From: Prodigiosinella aquatilis
Lineage (GTDB): Bacteria; Pseudomonadota; Gammaproteobacteria; Enterobacterales; Enterobacteriaceae
Assembly: GCA_030388725.1 (NCBI GenBank)
Contig: CP128857.1
Span: 992,001-1,056,000, forward strand
Length of the DNA: 64,000 nucleotides
Direction of reading: 5' to 3'
Both the position numbers and the translations under genes were made by a program. Shown piece after piece: positions 6,778 to 14,925 of the stretch. The notes beneath the pieces are model-generated. The model made no database searches. It was not told where the DNA came from and was given only the letters and a program-made list of their open reading frames with translations. How positions within the stretch are numbered: position 1 is the first letter of the stretch; each line of letters opens with the position of its first letter.

Positions 6778-8388
6778 ATGGAAAAGCTTACCGCTTCACT
6801 GAATCAACACCTTTTCAAGGTACTCAGCCAAAAGACCCAACGTCCCGCGTTGTTTGACCGAGATAGCGTTATTACCTATGCCCAGCTTGCAGATAAAGTG
6901 GCGTCTTGCAGTTATCGTCTTCAGCAGCTTGGCATCGTGAAGTCAGACCGAGTGGCACTACAATTGCGTAATACCCATGAGGCAGTAGTCCTCATGCTTG
7001 CCACTCTCATGCTTGGCGCTATACCTGTCCCTATTCTTCCTTCGTATCGTGAAAAAGAGTTGCGTCATATTTTACGCATGACTTCACCCAAAGTTATTGC
7101 TCTTCAACGTAGCTCACGTCGCTACAACGCGTTGGCTAGCCTGCAGAAGTTGCAACGGGAAGGGATTCACGTCGATGTGGTATTGGTAGAAGATTATGGC
7201 GAACGACAGGAAGATACTCGTTGCTTGAATCTTCAGATTTTCTGTTCTGCATTCGACTCGGTACCCGAGCAAATACTCATTACAATGTCACCGGATGACA
7301 CTGTAATGATGCTCCTCTCCAGCGGTACCACCGGTCTCCCCAAGGCTATTGCCAGAAAAAATGGCGGCTATAGTTATATGATTGAGCGTGGTTGCGAGGT
7401 GTTTTGTCTCGACCAGAGTTCGGTCTATCTGGCAGTGATGCCCGTTTCACATGGATTTGTCATCAACTGTCCGGGAATATTGGGAGCGCTATTACGCTCA
7501 GGTGCGGTAGCGCTTGCCGATACGTTGTCGGCCGAAGATTCACTTGAGATAATTGCGCGATGTGGGGTGACGCATACTACCCTCGTCCCAACGCTGCTTT
7601 CACAGTGGAGCAGCCTGCAACGTCAGTTCCCACGTCATATTGACTCTCTTTGGCATGTGCAAGTGGGCGGGGCAAAAGTCACTCCTGAACTTGCTGAAGT
7701 TGCCACTGGAGTACTCGGTATTACTTTACAGCAGTGTTATGGCATGAGTGAAGGTCTGCTCTGTTTTAACCATATTGACGATGATGACGTTATTCGCTTT
7801 CACTCACAGGGACGTCCGCTGTGCAATGAAGATGAAATCCTGATTGTTGATGAAGCGGGAAACAACGTTCCTGTTGGGCAGTCTGGTGAACTTATCACTC
7901 GCGGGCCTTATACCATCACCCGCTATTATCAAAATCCCCTTGCCGACAGTACCTCCTTTACCCGCGAAGGTTTCTATCGTACAGGCGATTTGGCGCATAT
8001 AGACGGGCAGGGTAATGTGTTTATTGATGGCCGAGTCAATGATGCTATCAATCGCGGAGGGGAGAAGTTCTCACCTGATGAGATTGAAAAATTGGCTTTA
8101 CAACATCCTGCTATTAACAATGCTGCTTGTGTAGGTATGAACGATCCTCTCTACGGAGAGGTTCCCTGTTTGTTTGTCTGCACCGATCTTGCTGAACTTA
8201 CTTTGGGGTCGGTGCGCCGATTCTTCGAACAGCAGGGACTTGCATCATTTAAGGCTCCTGAAAAACTGCTCATTGTCGATGCTATACCGATGAAAGGGAT
8301 CGGAAAAATTGACCGCCTTGCCTTGCGCGCGCGTCTTAGCGAAGACGCATTTCAACAGCCGAAACTGCCTGTAGAGCTTAAGCTATGA
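6778..8388 (+). CDS. EntE/DhbE-type acyl-AMP ligase loading a carrier protein
   Basis: This ANL-superfamily enzyme activates a carboxylic acid with ATP and transfers it to a carrier thiol. Visible motifs are the P-loop LLSSGTTGLPKAI, QQCYGMSEGLLCFNHID, RGPYTITRYYQNP, YRTGDLAHID, the hinge GRVNDAINRGGEKFSPDEIE and the C-terminal lysine region GIGKIDRLALR. Similarity is strongest to 2,3-dihydroxybenzoate ligases, but the aryl-pocket segment is MPVSHGFVINCPG where DhbE has HNYPLSSPG: the asparagine that contacts the 2-hydroxyl is Gly, and the following positions also differ. A substrate other than salicylate or 2,3-dihydroxybenzoate is likely. I chose ATG 6778, with GGAG 6 bp upstream; an ATG run at 6718 would add 20 residues but has no ribosome site. 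It overlaps the thioesterase gene by four bases. Confidence 0.9.
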   Translation: MEKLTASLNQHLFKVLSQKTQRPALFDRDSVITYAQLADKVASCSYRLQQLGIVKSDRVALQLRNTHEAVVLMLATLMLGAIPVPILPSYREKELRHILRMTSPKVIALQRSSRRYNALASLQKLQREGIHVDVVLVEDYGERQEDTRCLNLQIFCSAFDSVPEQILITMSPDDTVMMLLSSGTTGLPKAIARKNGGYSYMIERGCEVFCLDQSSVYLAVMPVSHGFVINCPGILGALLRSGAVALADTLSAEDSLEIIARCGVTHTTLVPTLLSQWSSLQRQFPRHIDSLWHVQVGGAKVTPELAEVATGVLGITLQQCYGMSEGLLCFNHIDDDDVIRFHSQGRPLCNEDEILIVDEAGNNVPVGQSGELITRGPYTITRYYQNPLADSTSFTREGFYRTGDLAHIDGQGNVFIDGRVNDAINRGGEKFSPDEIEKLALQHPAINNAACVGMNDPLYGEVPCLFVCTDLAELTLGSVRRFFEQQGLASFKAPEKLLIVDAIPMKGIGKIDRLALRARLSEDAFQQPKLPVELKL

Positions 8389-9116
8389 TACAGCAAGCCA
8401 GTCATAACGGATGCGTTATTCGATATAGCGCTAGCAGCAGTGCGCCAGCTAAACAGCAGTTGGTTGTATTTCCGCACGCCGGTGGCAGCGCTTCGTTTTA
8501 TCAGCCCTGGAGGCAAAGGCTTCCTGAAGAATGTGACCTTTTTGTTGTGCAATATCCTGGACGTGAAACACAGGGCACAGAGCGCCCCTGGCCGAGTGCA
8601 GAAAAAGCGATTACTGTGTGCGCCAACGCGCTGCATTCGCTATTGGGCATTGCGCCGATAACCTTTTTTGGTCATAGCATGGGGGCATTACTGGCACTGC
8701 ATGTGGCATCTTCATTGCGCAACACACGATTCACCATTCGCCAGTTGGTGCTGTCTGCTCAAAAAGTGCCCGAAGAGTTAGTGGAGCTCAACAAGGCAAA
8801 AACGCGAAAGGCCTTGGTTGAAAGCATTCTGGCCCACAGTGAGCAAAGTGGTGTGATGGAGTTGGACGACCTCACTCGTACCAGCGTGGCTGACTTTATT
8901 CTCCAGGATCTAGAACTGTTGGCCCAACTGGCATTACTGCCGATCAATGACCTTCCATTACGCATTTTTGGTAGTGAAAACGATCCGTTGCTTGGCGTTT
9001 CTCAGCTTGAGAGATGGCGCGAAACAGTGACAAACAGCCAGGTGACAACGTGGCCCGGTGGGCACTTTTATTTTAAGCAGGATATTGATGAATTTTTACG
9101 CCAACTGCTCCAGTAA
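8385..9116 (+). CDS. Type II thioesterase (alpha/beta hydrolase)
   Basis: The 243-residue protein has the size and motifs of external editing thioesterases of NRPS/PKS pathways: the oxyanion region VVFPHAGGSASFYQPW, VVQYPGRE, the nucleophile elbow FFGHSMGA with Ser98, GSENDPLLG holding the acid residue, and the catalytic histidine in WPGGHFYFKQD. It normally clears stalled acyl groups from carrier proteins; because the polyketide synthase has no terminal thioesterase, this protein might also release the product. Its ATGA start overlaps the ligase stop, indicating translational coupling. Confidence 0.9.
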   Translation: MIQQASHNGCVIRYSASSSAPAKQQLVVFPHAGGSASFYQPWRQRLPEECDLFVVQYPGRETQGTERPWPSAEKAITVCANALHSLLGIAPITFFGHSMGALLALHVASSLRNTRFTIRQLVLSAQKVPEELVELNKAKTRKALVESILAHSEQSGVMELDDLTRTSVADFILQDLELLAQLALLPINDLPLRIFGSENDPLLGVSQLERWRETVTNSQVTTWPGGHFYFKQDIDEFLRQLLQ

Positions 9117-9161
9117 AGGTGTGTTGGTAAACATAACTCATTGTCAGATTAGGAGTATGTG

Positions 9162-10190
9162 ATGAAATTTGAACTTTTTAACCCTCAAAGTGCAGCCCCA
9201 GACACTGAAAAAGCCTTCAGACTGTTCCCTCAGTTGAAAAAGTTTTATGCCAAATTAGGTCGAACGCCGCTTATTCCAGTTCCCTCACCAGAAGGGCATG
9301 CCACTATTCTCGCGAAGTACGAATTTAATAATCCCTTTGGTTCAGTAAAAGACCGTACTGCCTTCGGCCTGTTTTGTGATGCTATTAATCAGCATGATTT
9401 CTCCAAAGGAGAGCTGAAGTTGTTGGATTCTTCTGGCGGAAACATGGCCAAGGCATTAGCTAAACTTGGAGATGTGTGTGGTATCCCTGTTCAGGTCGTC
9501 ATACCTGATTCCTCCTCTGAGATGCTAATTGATACTCTGAAGAGTGCGAACGCCATTGTTACGTTGGTCGACTGTAAACAATTTTTGCTAGGCATCATTG
9601 CCCGCAGTCAGCAGATTGCAAGGGATGACAGTAGTTGGACGCTTCTCTCGCAGCATCTGAATTTGGTTAATACCGCCGTACATCAATATCAGACCGGCGC
9701 CGAAATTATTAATCAGCTTAATGGAACACGTGTTGACGGCTGGGTTTCTGCAGTAGGTACCGGTGGAACGTTCTCAGGGGTATTCGCGGCACTAAGCAGA
9801 CATAATCCACAGCTGATTGCCTGGGGAACCACACCGACAGAGCTTCCTTACGGTACCTTGAATGCGCCAAATGGCGAGGCAAAGTTTGCGGGAGCTGGCG
9901 GGTTAGGTTTTGGTTTTCGTCAACCATTTATCAGTGAATTAATGCCAAAAAATCTGCCTTTTAATGAAGTTTCCTATCGCGAAGCGCTAAGTGCTATGTA
10001 TGAATTTTACCAACTTACCGGCGTAAAAATTGGTGCTTCGTCAGCGGCGAACTGGAAGACAGCGTGGAAACTTGCCTCCACTCTAAAAAAACATCAACAG
10101 GTCGTGACCTTATTTGCTGATGCCGGCACTGATACGGAAAGAGGAAAAGGAGAAGCGTGGTTTAAAAATACCGAGACCGTAATGGATTAA
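9162..10190 (+). CDS. PLP enzyme of the cysteine synthase fold (fold type II, SbnA-like)
   Basis: The protein of about 342 residues has the fold-II beta-replacement signature: NNPFGSVKDRTAF with the PLP lysine at about residue 63, LLDSSGGNMAKALAKLG as the substrate/cofactor loop (SSGN-type), VGTGGTFSG for the phosphate cup, and a C-terminal GASSAAN. Relatives make cysteine from O-acetylserine or, as SbnA, join O-phosphoserine and an amino acid to give metallophore building blocks. The gene position between ligase and polyketide synthase points to the latter kind of role. ATG 9162 is preceded by AGGAG at 6 bp. Substrates cannot be set from sequence, since the loop GGN differs from the usual GNT. 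Confidence 0.85.
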   Translation: MKFELFNPQSAAPDTEKAFRLFPQLKKFYAKLGRTPLIPVPSPEGHATILAKYEFNNPFGSVKDRTAFGLFCDAINQHDFSKGELKLLDSSGGNMAKALAKLGDVCGIPVQVVIPDSSSEMLIDTLKSANAIVTLVDCKQFLLGIIARSQQIARDDSSWTLLSQHLNLVNTAVHQYQTGAEIINQLNGTRVDGWVSAVGTGGTFSGVFAALSRHNPQLIAWGTTPTELPYGTLNAPNGEAKFAGAGGLGFGFRQPFISELMPKNLPFNEVSYREALSAMYEFYQLTGVKIGASSAANWKTAWKLASTLKKHQQVVTLFADAGTDTERGKGEAWFKNTETVMD

Positions 10191-10221
10191 TATCCACATC
10201 TTTTTAATACAGGTCATTAAA

Positions 10222-10779
10222 ATGGAAATTATTCAAGGCAATAATAATGTATTGTCAGAGCTAATTACGCTCGCCAACTGGGTTCGTGCTGAAATAGATA
10301 AAGGCATTGCGCCGGGTGAAATTAAAATTAAGCTCTTCAAGGAAAGAGACTATTCTGATGTGTCTATTATTTCGGTAACGGAAATAGCTAGTATTAATTT
10401 CAATGCCAAAAATACTCACGGCCCTTCTGTAGGCGATCAAAACTCGCACACGGACTTTTTTATTGACCACAAAGGTCATCATGCTGGAACTATCACTGGC
10501 AGTGGATGGAAAATAGCTGAGCTGGCTGATAATAGCGTAGTGTCTTATTACCATGAAACGGCTGAAACCCTTTTGGGTAAAGTCGAAACATCGGGTATCT
10601 GGAACTCTAGCGCCATTTGGGCTCGCGAATGGCAATCATTGCTGGCCGTTGGGGTTAGTGGGGAATTAATGGGAAAAATAGGGGTACGTCAATTATTTCA
10701 AGAAGTCCCCCGAGAGAAATATTTTACACTGATCGTTCTTGTTCCTATTAATCAGATAAAAAGTTTTCTTTGTAATTAG
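10222..10779 (+). CDS. Uncharacterised 185-residue protein of the biosynthetic operon
   Basis: I do not recognise this family. The protein is soluble-looking, without a signal peptide or membrane segment. It alternates beta-type stretches (IKIKLFKERDYSDVSIISV, HAGTITGSGWKIAELADNS) and contains a histidine/aspartate-rich centre (NSHTDFFIDHKGHHAG, about residues 73-90) that could bind metal. The second half has SSAIWAREWQSLLAVGVSG and ends in a hydrophobic strand FTLIVLVPINQI. It is tightly placed between the PLP enzyme and the flavin oxidase, 31 and 49 bp from them, so it is almost surely co-transcribed and functions in the pathway, perhaps as a cyclase, barrel-fold tailoring enzyme or accessory protein. 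That function is only inferred from position. Confidence 0.7.
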   Translation: MEIIQGNNNVLSELITLANWVRAEIDKGIAPGEIKIKLFKERDYSDVSIISVTEIASINFNAKNTHGPSVGDQNSHTDFFIDHKGHHAGTITGSGWKIAELADNSVVSYYHETAETLLGKVETSGIWNSSAIWAREWQSLLAVGVSGELMGKIGVRQLFQEVPREKYFTLIVLVPINQIKSFLCN

Positions 10780-10828
10780 CCATTCTATTTTATTAAGTTA
10801 GTTTCATTTACACTATAAAGAGGTAGGT

Positions 10829-12001
10829 ATGCATTCGTCTGTAGAGTGGGATGTCATTATTGTTGGGGCCGGTCCAATAGGCTTATCGGCTGCCTGGAAT
10901 TATGCCAGGAATAATAAAGACCATAAAATATTGGTGCTTGATAAACATGGATTAATGACCCAGCTTGCAGGCACAAGTGGAGAAGAACGTCACTGGCGGC
11001 TGCAATATTCGGAAATTGAAATTTTTCGCCTCACGTTGGAGGCCGATAAATTATGGCGCGAGCTTGAGTGTAACGCTGACCGCAAACTGGTTCATCGTAT
11101 TGGCAGCCTATGGTTTGGGGATGCCGACGTTTGGACCAATGAGGGGCAAATTACTCAGACTATGAAGTCAATGGATGAAATGGATCTGCCCTATGAGCGC
11201 CTCAGCATAAAGGCCATCGAACAAAACTATGGCTTTACCCATTTCGATGCGAACTACGAAGGTTTTCTGCAAAAGGATGGCGGGGTAATTGATGTAAAGG
11301 GTACGCTATCAACGCTTTACGCTCTGGCCAGCGAGCTAAATGTAAACTTTCAATTTTGGCAGAGTGTCACGGCTATCGAACCGGATGCAAATGGTGTTAC
11401 GGTGATTACTGACAACCACCGCTACCGAGCGCGTAAAGTGTTGGTAGCCAGCGGGCCGGGAAGCAAAAGGTTGCTGGGTGAGCTGGATATTGACCTGGCG
11501 CTGTCAACCTTTGAGATGGCCTGTATCAGTATGCTGCGAAGCCAACGTAAAGCAACAAATGACCCTTTCTGGTTTGCTTTCCAGCCACCGGTTGCCAGTG
11601 ATAGTAATCTCTTTTACGGTTTTCCTCCTAACCCATGGTCGGTCAACGGATTTGACCGTCTCGGCACTGATTTTGAAGTTGATCCGATCTCGGATGACAA
11701 CGCTCCTGGCTATCGCGCGAATCCCCAGCATGTCGATCGGGCACTTGAGTTTGCGCGCAAACACATGCCATTTCTGTCGCCAGACCAACACTATGCAACA
11801 AGTTGTCTGGCAGTGCTACCGACCAATCCGCAACGTCAATTCTATCTTGATACCGTCAGCGGTCGCTGTCACGGGGGAGAGAATGTGGTGGTTTCTGCGG
11901 GTGGGTGGGCATTCAAATTTACGCCGCTCATGGGGCAGATATGTGCAGATTTACTGAGTGGCAATACTCCTCGTTGGGATATTAGCGCGTTACGCTTCTA
12001 A
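10829..12001 (+). CDS. FAD-dependent amine oxidase, monomeric sarcosine oxidase family
   Basis: The 390-residue protein has the length and layout of monomeric sarcosine/N-methyltryptophan oxidases. The FAD-binding VIIVGAGPIGLSAAW is at residues 9-23, followed by GTSGEERHWRLQYSE where the family has GSHHGxTRIIR, and the C-terminal GGWAFKFTPLMG matches the family's GFSGHGFKF. Cys326 in TSCLAVLPTNP aligns with the cysteine that binds flavin covalently in sarcosine oxidase. Family members oxidise a C-N bond of secondary amines or cyclic imino acids to imines with release of hydrogen peroxide. In this operon it would desaturate an amino-acid-derived intermediate. The substrate is unknown. Confidence 0.88.
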   Translation: MHSSVEWDVIIVGAGPIGLSAAWNYARNNKDHKILVLDKHGLMTQLAGTSGEERHWRLQYSEIEIFRLTLEADKLWRELECNADRKLVHRIGSLWFGDADVWTNEGQITQTMKSMDEMDLPYERLSIKAIEQNYGFTHFDANYEGFLQKDGGVIDVKGTLSTLYALASELNVNFQFWQSVTAIEPDANGVTVITDNHRYRARKVLVASGPGSKRLLGELDIDLALSTFEMACISMLRSQRKATNDPFWFAFQPPVASDSNLFYGFPPNPWSVNGFDRLGTDFEVDPISDDNAPGYRANPQHVDRALEFARKHMPFLSPDQHYATSCLAVLPTNPQRQFYLDTVSGRCHGGENVVVSAGGWAFKFTPLMGQICADLLSGNTPRWDISALRF

Positions 12002-12015
12002 ATGAGGGACGTTCA

Positions 12016-14898
12016 ATGGAAAAGCAGAATCTTAACGACAATAAAATTGCGTTGATCGGAATGGCCTGCCGTTTTCCAGGCGCCAGTGATGTCGACACGT
12101 GGTGGCATAACCTGATCAATGGCGTCGAATCAATTGTTCCGCTCGAACAGAAGAGTGGAGGGCATTGGGCATCTTCGTACGTCGCGATGGCTGCGCCGCT
12201 GGTGGATGATATTGCCCGGTTTGATGCCTGTTTTTTTGGGTTAAGTGCACGAGAGGCAACGCTGATGGACCCTCAACATCGGGTGTTTCTTGAATGCGCC
12301 TGGCATGCGCTTGAAAGTGCCGGAATTATTCCCGGCGCATTGCCTGATGCCGCGTTATTTGCCGGTTGCAGCAGTTCTGAGTATCTGCGGCAAGCCAGCG
12401 GATCTCTGCGATTTGCCCGTTTGGAACCTTCCGCTTTTGAGCAGCAGATCACTAACGACAAAGACTATCTCAGTACCCGCGCGGCATGGCATCTCGGGAT
12501 TGGCGGGCCGGTTGTCAATGTGCAAGCAGCCTGCGCGACTTCACTGGTGGCGGTTTGCGAAGCTGTTTATGCACTGCGCAGTGGTCGATGCAGTCTGGCT
12601 CTGGCTGGAGCCTGTACCCTTCGAATCCCTCAACTTGAAGGATATGTCGCGCAGCAGGGTATGATTTATGCCACTGACGGACACTGCCGACCTTTTTCTG
12701 CGGATGCCAGCGGTACGGTTTTTGGCAGCGGTGTGGGGGTCGTGGTCATGAAGCGTTTAAAGGATGCCATTGACGCCGGTGATGAAATTATTGCTGTCAT
12801 TGACGGCGTGGCGATGAACAACGACGGTGCTCAGAAAGTCAGCTTTACTACCACCAGTCTTGAAGGGCAGCAGCGACTTCTGCACCAGGCATTACAGGAT
12901 GCGCGGCTTAAGCCTGATGATTTTCGTGCTATTGAAACTCACGGAACTGGCACGCTTGCTGGCGATCCGATTGAGTTTTCGGCATTGAAAAACGTGTTTG
13001 GCGCATTCACCGATCAACGCAACTTTTGCGCCATCGGTGCGGTTAAGGCCAATGTCGGTCACCTTGAAACCGCAGCCGGAATGGCGGGATTGATTAAGTC
13101 TGCTTTACAAATCAAACATGGTTGGTTGACGCCGCAAATTAATTTCTCTGCTCCTAATCCATCAATCGATCTGCAAGACAGTCCTTTTGAGGTGCTACAG
13201 GATGCTCAGTGCTGGGAACAAGACGATCCACGTCGTGCGATCGGAGTCAGTGCTTTTGGCATCGGTGGAAGTAATGCGCACGTTGTCTTATCCAGGCCGA
13301 CGGAGACAATGCGTACTAAAGTCGACAAGGCGTCATCATTGTTTGCTGAAGTGATTCCTGTGTCTGCACGTTCCGAAAATGCTTGGTATCAACTGGTAAA
13401 AAGCTATCGACAATCGCTCTCGGGAAAAGACATCTGCTCCGCAGCCTGGCGTGCGCAGTCGGGCAGGAAAGGGATGCGTTATCGCGGCACTTTAGGCAAA
13501 GATGATGAAGGAAACGTCGTGGTTAAGGAAGGGATGAACGACAGCGGGAAAGGGCGTCTTCGTGTGGTATTCCAGTTTCCGGGCCAAGGTAGCCAGTTCA
13601 TCGGGATGGCCTGTGAGCTGATGAGAGAAGATGCGGTATTCAATCGATTAGTACAGCATAAAATAGATATCCTGCTCAGGCAGAAACAGGTAGATATTTC
13701 AGGTTTGTTTAATGGCAAAGCTGACCCTCAATCAATTAACAATACTGCGGTTACCCAACCTGCCCTTGTAGCTGTAGAGATCGCCCTGGCCGAGTTGCTA
13801 ATGAGTTGCGGTGTGACGCCAGACTGGGTCATCGGTCATAGCGTGGGGGAAATAGCTGCTGCTTGGGCTGCTGGCGCGTTTTCCATCGAGCAGGCACTGG
13901 TCTTTGCCTCAGAGCGTGGAAGGTTGATGGCATCGTTAGAAGATGGCTCAATGCTTGCCGTCGAGTTAGGCGAAACGACCTCTCGGCAATGGCTCAGCGC
14001 GGGCGTGTCTCTGGCAGCGGTCAATGGCGAGACCAACTGTGTGCTGTCTGGCACCACGGCGGCGCTAAGTGACTGTGAGAAACGGCTGCGTCAGGCGGGG
14101 ATACGCTGTAAATCTCTCACTGTGTCACATGCTTTTCACTCGAACATGATGGACCCTATCCTTTGCAAACTGGAAGGCGTTGTTCCCCGTGTTACGAGTG
14201 CACAAAACGGTGTGCGCTATATCTCTGCGCTAAAAGCAGAAGAAGTTTGCGATCTTGCCCAACTCGATGCGCAGTACTGGTCTCGCCATGCGCGTGAACC
14301 CGTGCTCTATTATCAGGCACTGCAAAATATTCCTGTCGGTGGGAGAACCCTTTTCATTGAAGTGGGACCGGGTTCTACATTGACTTCGCTTGTTGCACAG
14401 TTGTGCAATCAAAAGCACAAGACCACCACTGTGCGAACGTTACGCCGTCATGACGATGTTTTAAGTGAATCCGCTTTGTGGGTGCAGGCATTACAAAAAA
14501 TCTGGCGCGCAGGTGTTGATATCTGTTGGCCATTGCTCTGTGCGTCGTCGTCCACTGGAGTTTCATTGCCACTTTATCCTTTCGATCCCCAGGTTTGGTG
14601 GATGGGTGAGGGCGAAACTGACGAAGTGGAGTCACGCATCGCGCATGCAGAGGAAAGTAGCGCCCAAGATGCTGTTGCAAAGCGCATCGATCAAGTATGG
14701 CTAGCCATTACGGGTCAATTTCCCGATTCAATTTACCAAGATTTTTATGATTCTGGTGGGCACTCACTCATGGCACTTCGCCTGATGGCGTTGCTGGAAC
14801 AGGAGTTTGGTAACGCGATTAGCATGGCCGATTTTTTAAAGCAACCGACCCCGGCGGGTATTCGTGATTGCTTATTTAAATCTGGGGCTGTTGAGTAA
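12016..14898 (+). CDS. Single-module polyketide synthase, KS-AT-ACP
   Basis: The 960-residue protein has one ketosynthase (about 10-430) with nucleophile Cys173 in VQAACATSLVAV and the histidines in ETHGTGTLAGDP and KANVGHLETAAG. An acyltransferase follows (about 515-800) with FPGQGSQ, GHSVGE (Ser about 609) and HAFHS at about 705, which is typical of malonyl-CoA specificity. The C-terminal carrier domain has DSGGHSLMALRL (Ser about 917). There is no ketoreductase, dehydratase, methyltransferase or thioesterase, so it should add one two-carbon unit and leave a beta-keto thioester. It starts 14 bp after the oxidase with GAGG upstream. With the separate ligase and carrier protein it forms a minimal two-step assembly line; release would need another enzyme. 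Confidence 0.93.
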   Translation: MEKQNLNDNKIALIGMACRFPGASDVDTWWHNLINGVESIVPLEQKSGGHWASSYVAMAAPLVDDIARFDACFFGLSAREATLMDPQHRVFLECAWHALESAGIIPGALPDAALFAGCSSSEYLRQASGSLRFARLEPSAFEQQITNDKDYLSTRAAWHLGIGGPVVNVQAACATSLVAVCEAVYALRSGRCSLALAGACTLRIPQLEGYVAQQGMIYATDGHCRPFSADASGTVFGSGVGVVVMKRLKDAIDAGDEIIAVIDGVAMNNDGAQKVSFTTTSLEGQQRLLHQALQDARLKPDDFRAIETHGTGTLAGDPIEFSALKNVFGAFTDQRNFCAIGAVKANVGHLETAAGMAGLIKSALQIKHGWLTPQINFSAPNPSIDLQDSPFEVLQDAQCWEQDDPRRAIGVSAFGIGGSNAHVVLSRPTETMRTKVDKASSLFAEVIPVSARSENAWYQLVKSYRQSLSGKDICSAAWRAQSGRKGMRYRGTLGKDDEGNVVVKEGMNDSGKGRLRVVFQFPGQGSQFIGMACELMREDAVFNRLVQHKIDILLRQKQVDISGLFNGKADPQSINNTAVTQPALVAVEIALAELLMSCGVTPDWVIGHSVGEIAAAWAAGAFSIEQALVFASERGRLMASLEDGSMLAVELGETTSRQWLSAGVSLAAVNGETNCVLSGTTAALSDCEKRLRQAGIRCKSLTVSHAFHSNMMDPILCKLEGVVPRVTSAQNGVRYISALKAEEVCDLAQLDAQYWSRHAREPVLYYQALQNIPVGGRTLFIEVGPGSTLTSLVAQLCNQKHKTTTVRTLRRHDDVLSESALWVQALQKIWRAGVDICWPLLCASSSTGVSLPLYPFDPQVWWMGEGETDEVESRIAHAEESSAQDAVAKRIDQVWLAITGQFPDSIYQDFYDSGGHSLMALRLMALLEQEFGNAISMADFLKQPTPAGIRDCLFKSGAVE

Positions 14899-14925
14899 TA
14901 AACTACTTTTTAACAGGATAAAATC

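Noticed and set aside
6778..14898. NRPS in the metallophore-like cluster
   Set aside because: No condensation domain or fused adenylation-carrier module is present; the ligase is stand-alone and the large protein is a polyketide synthase.
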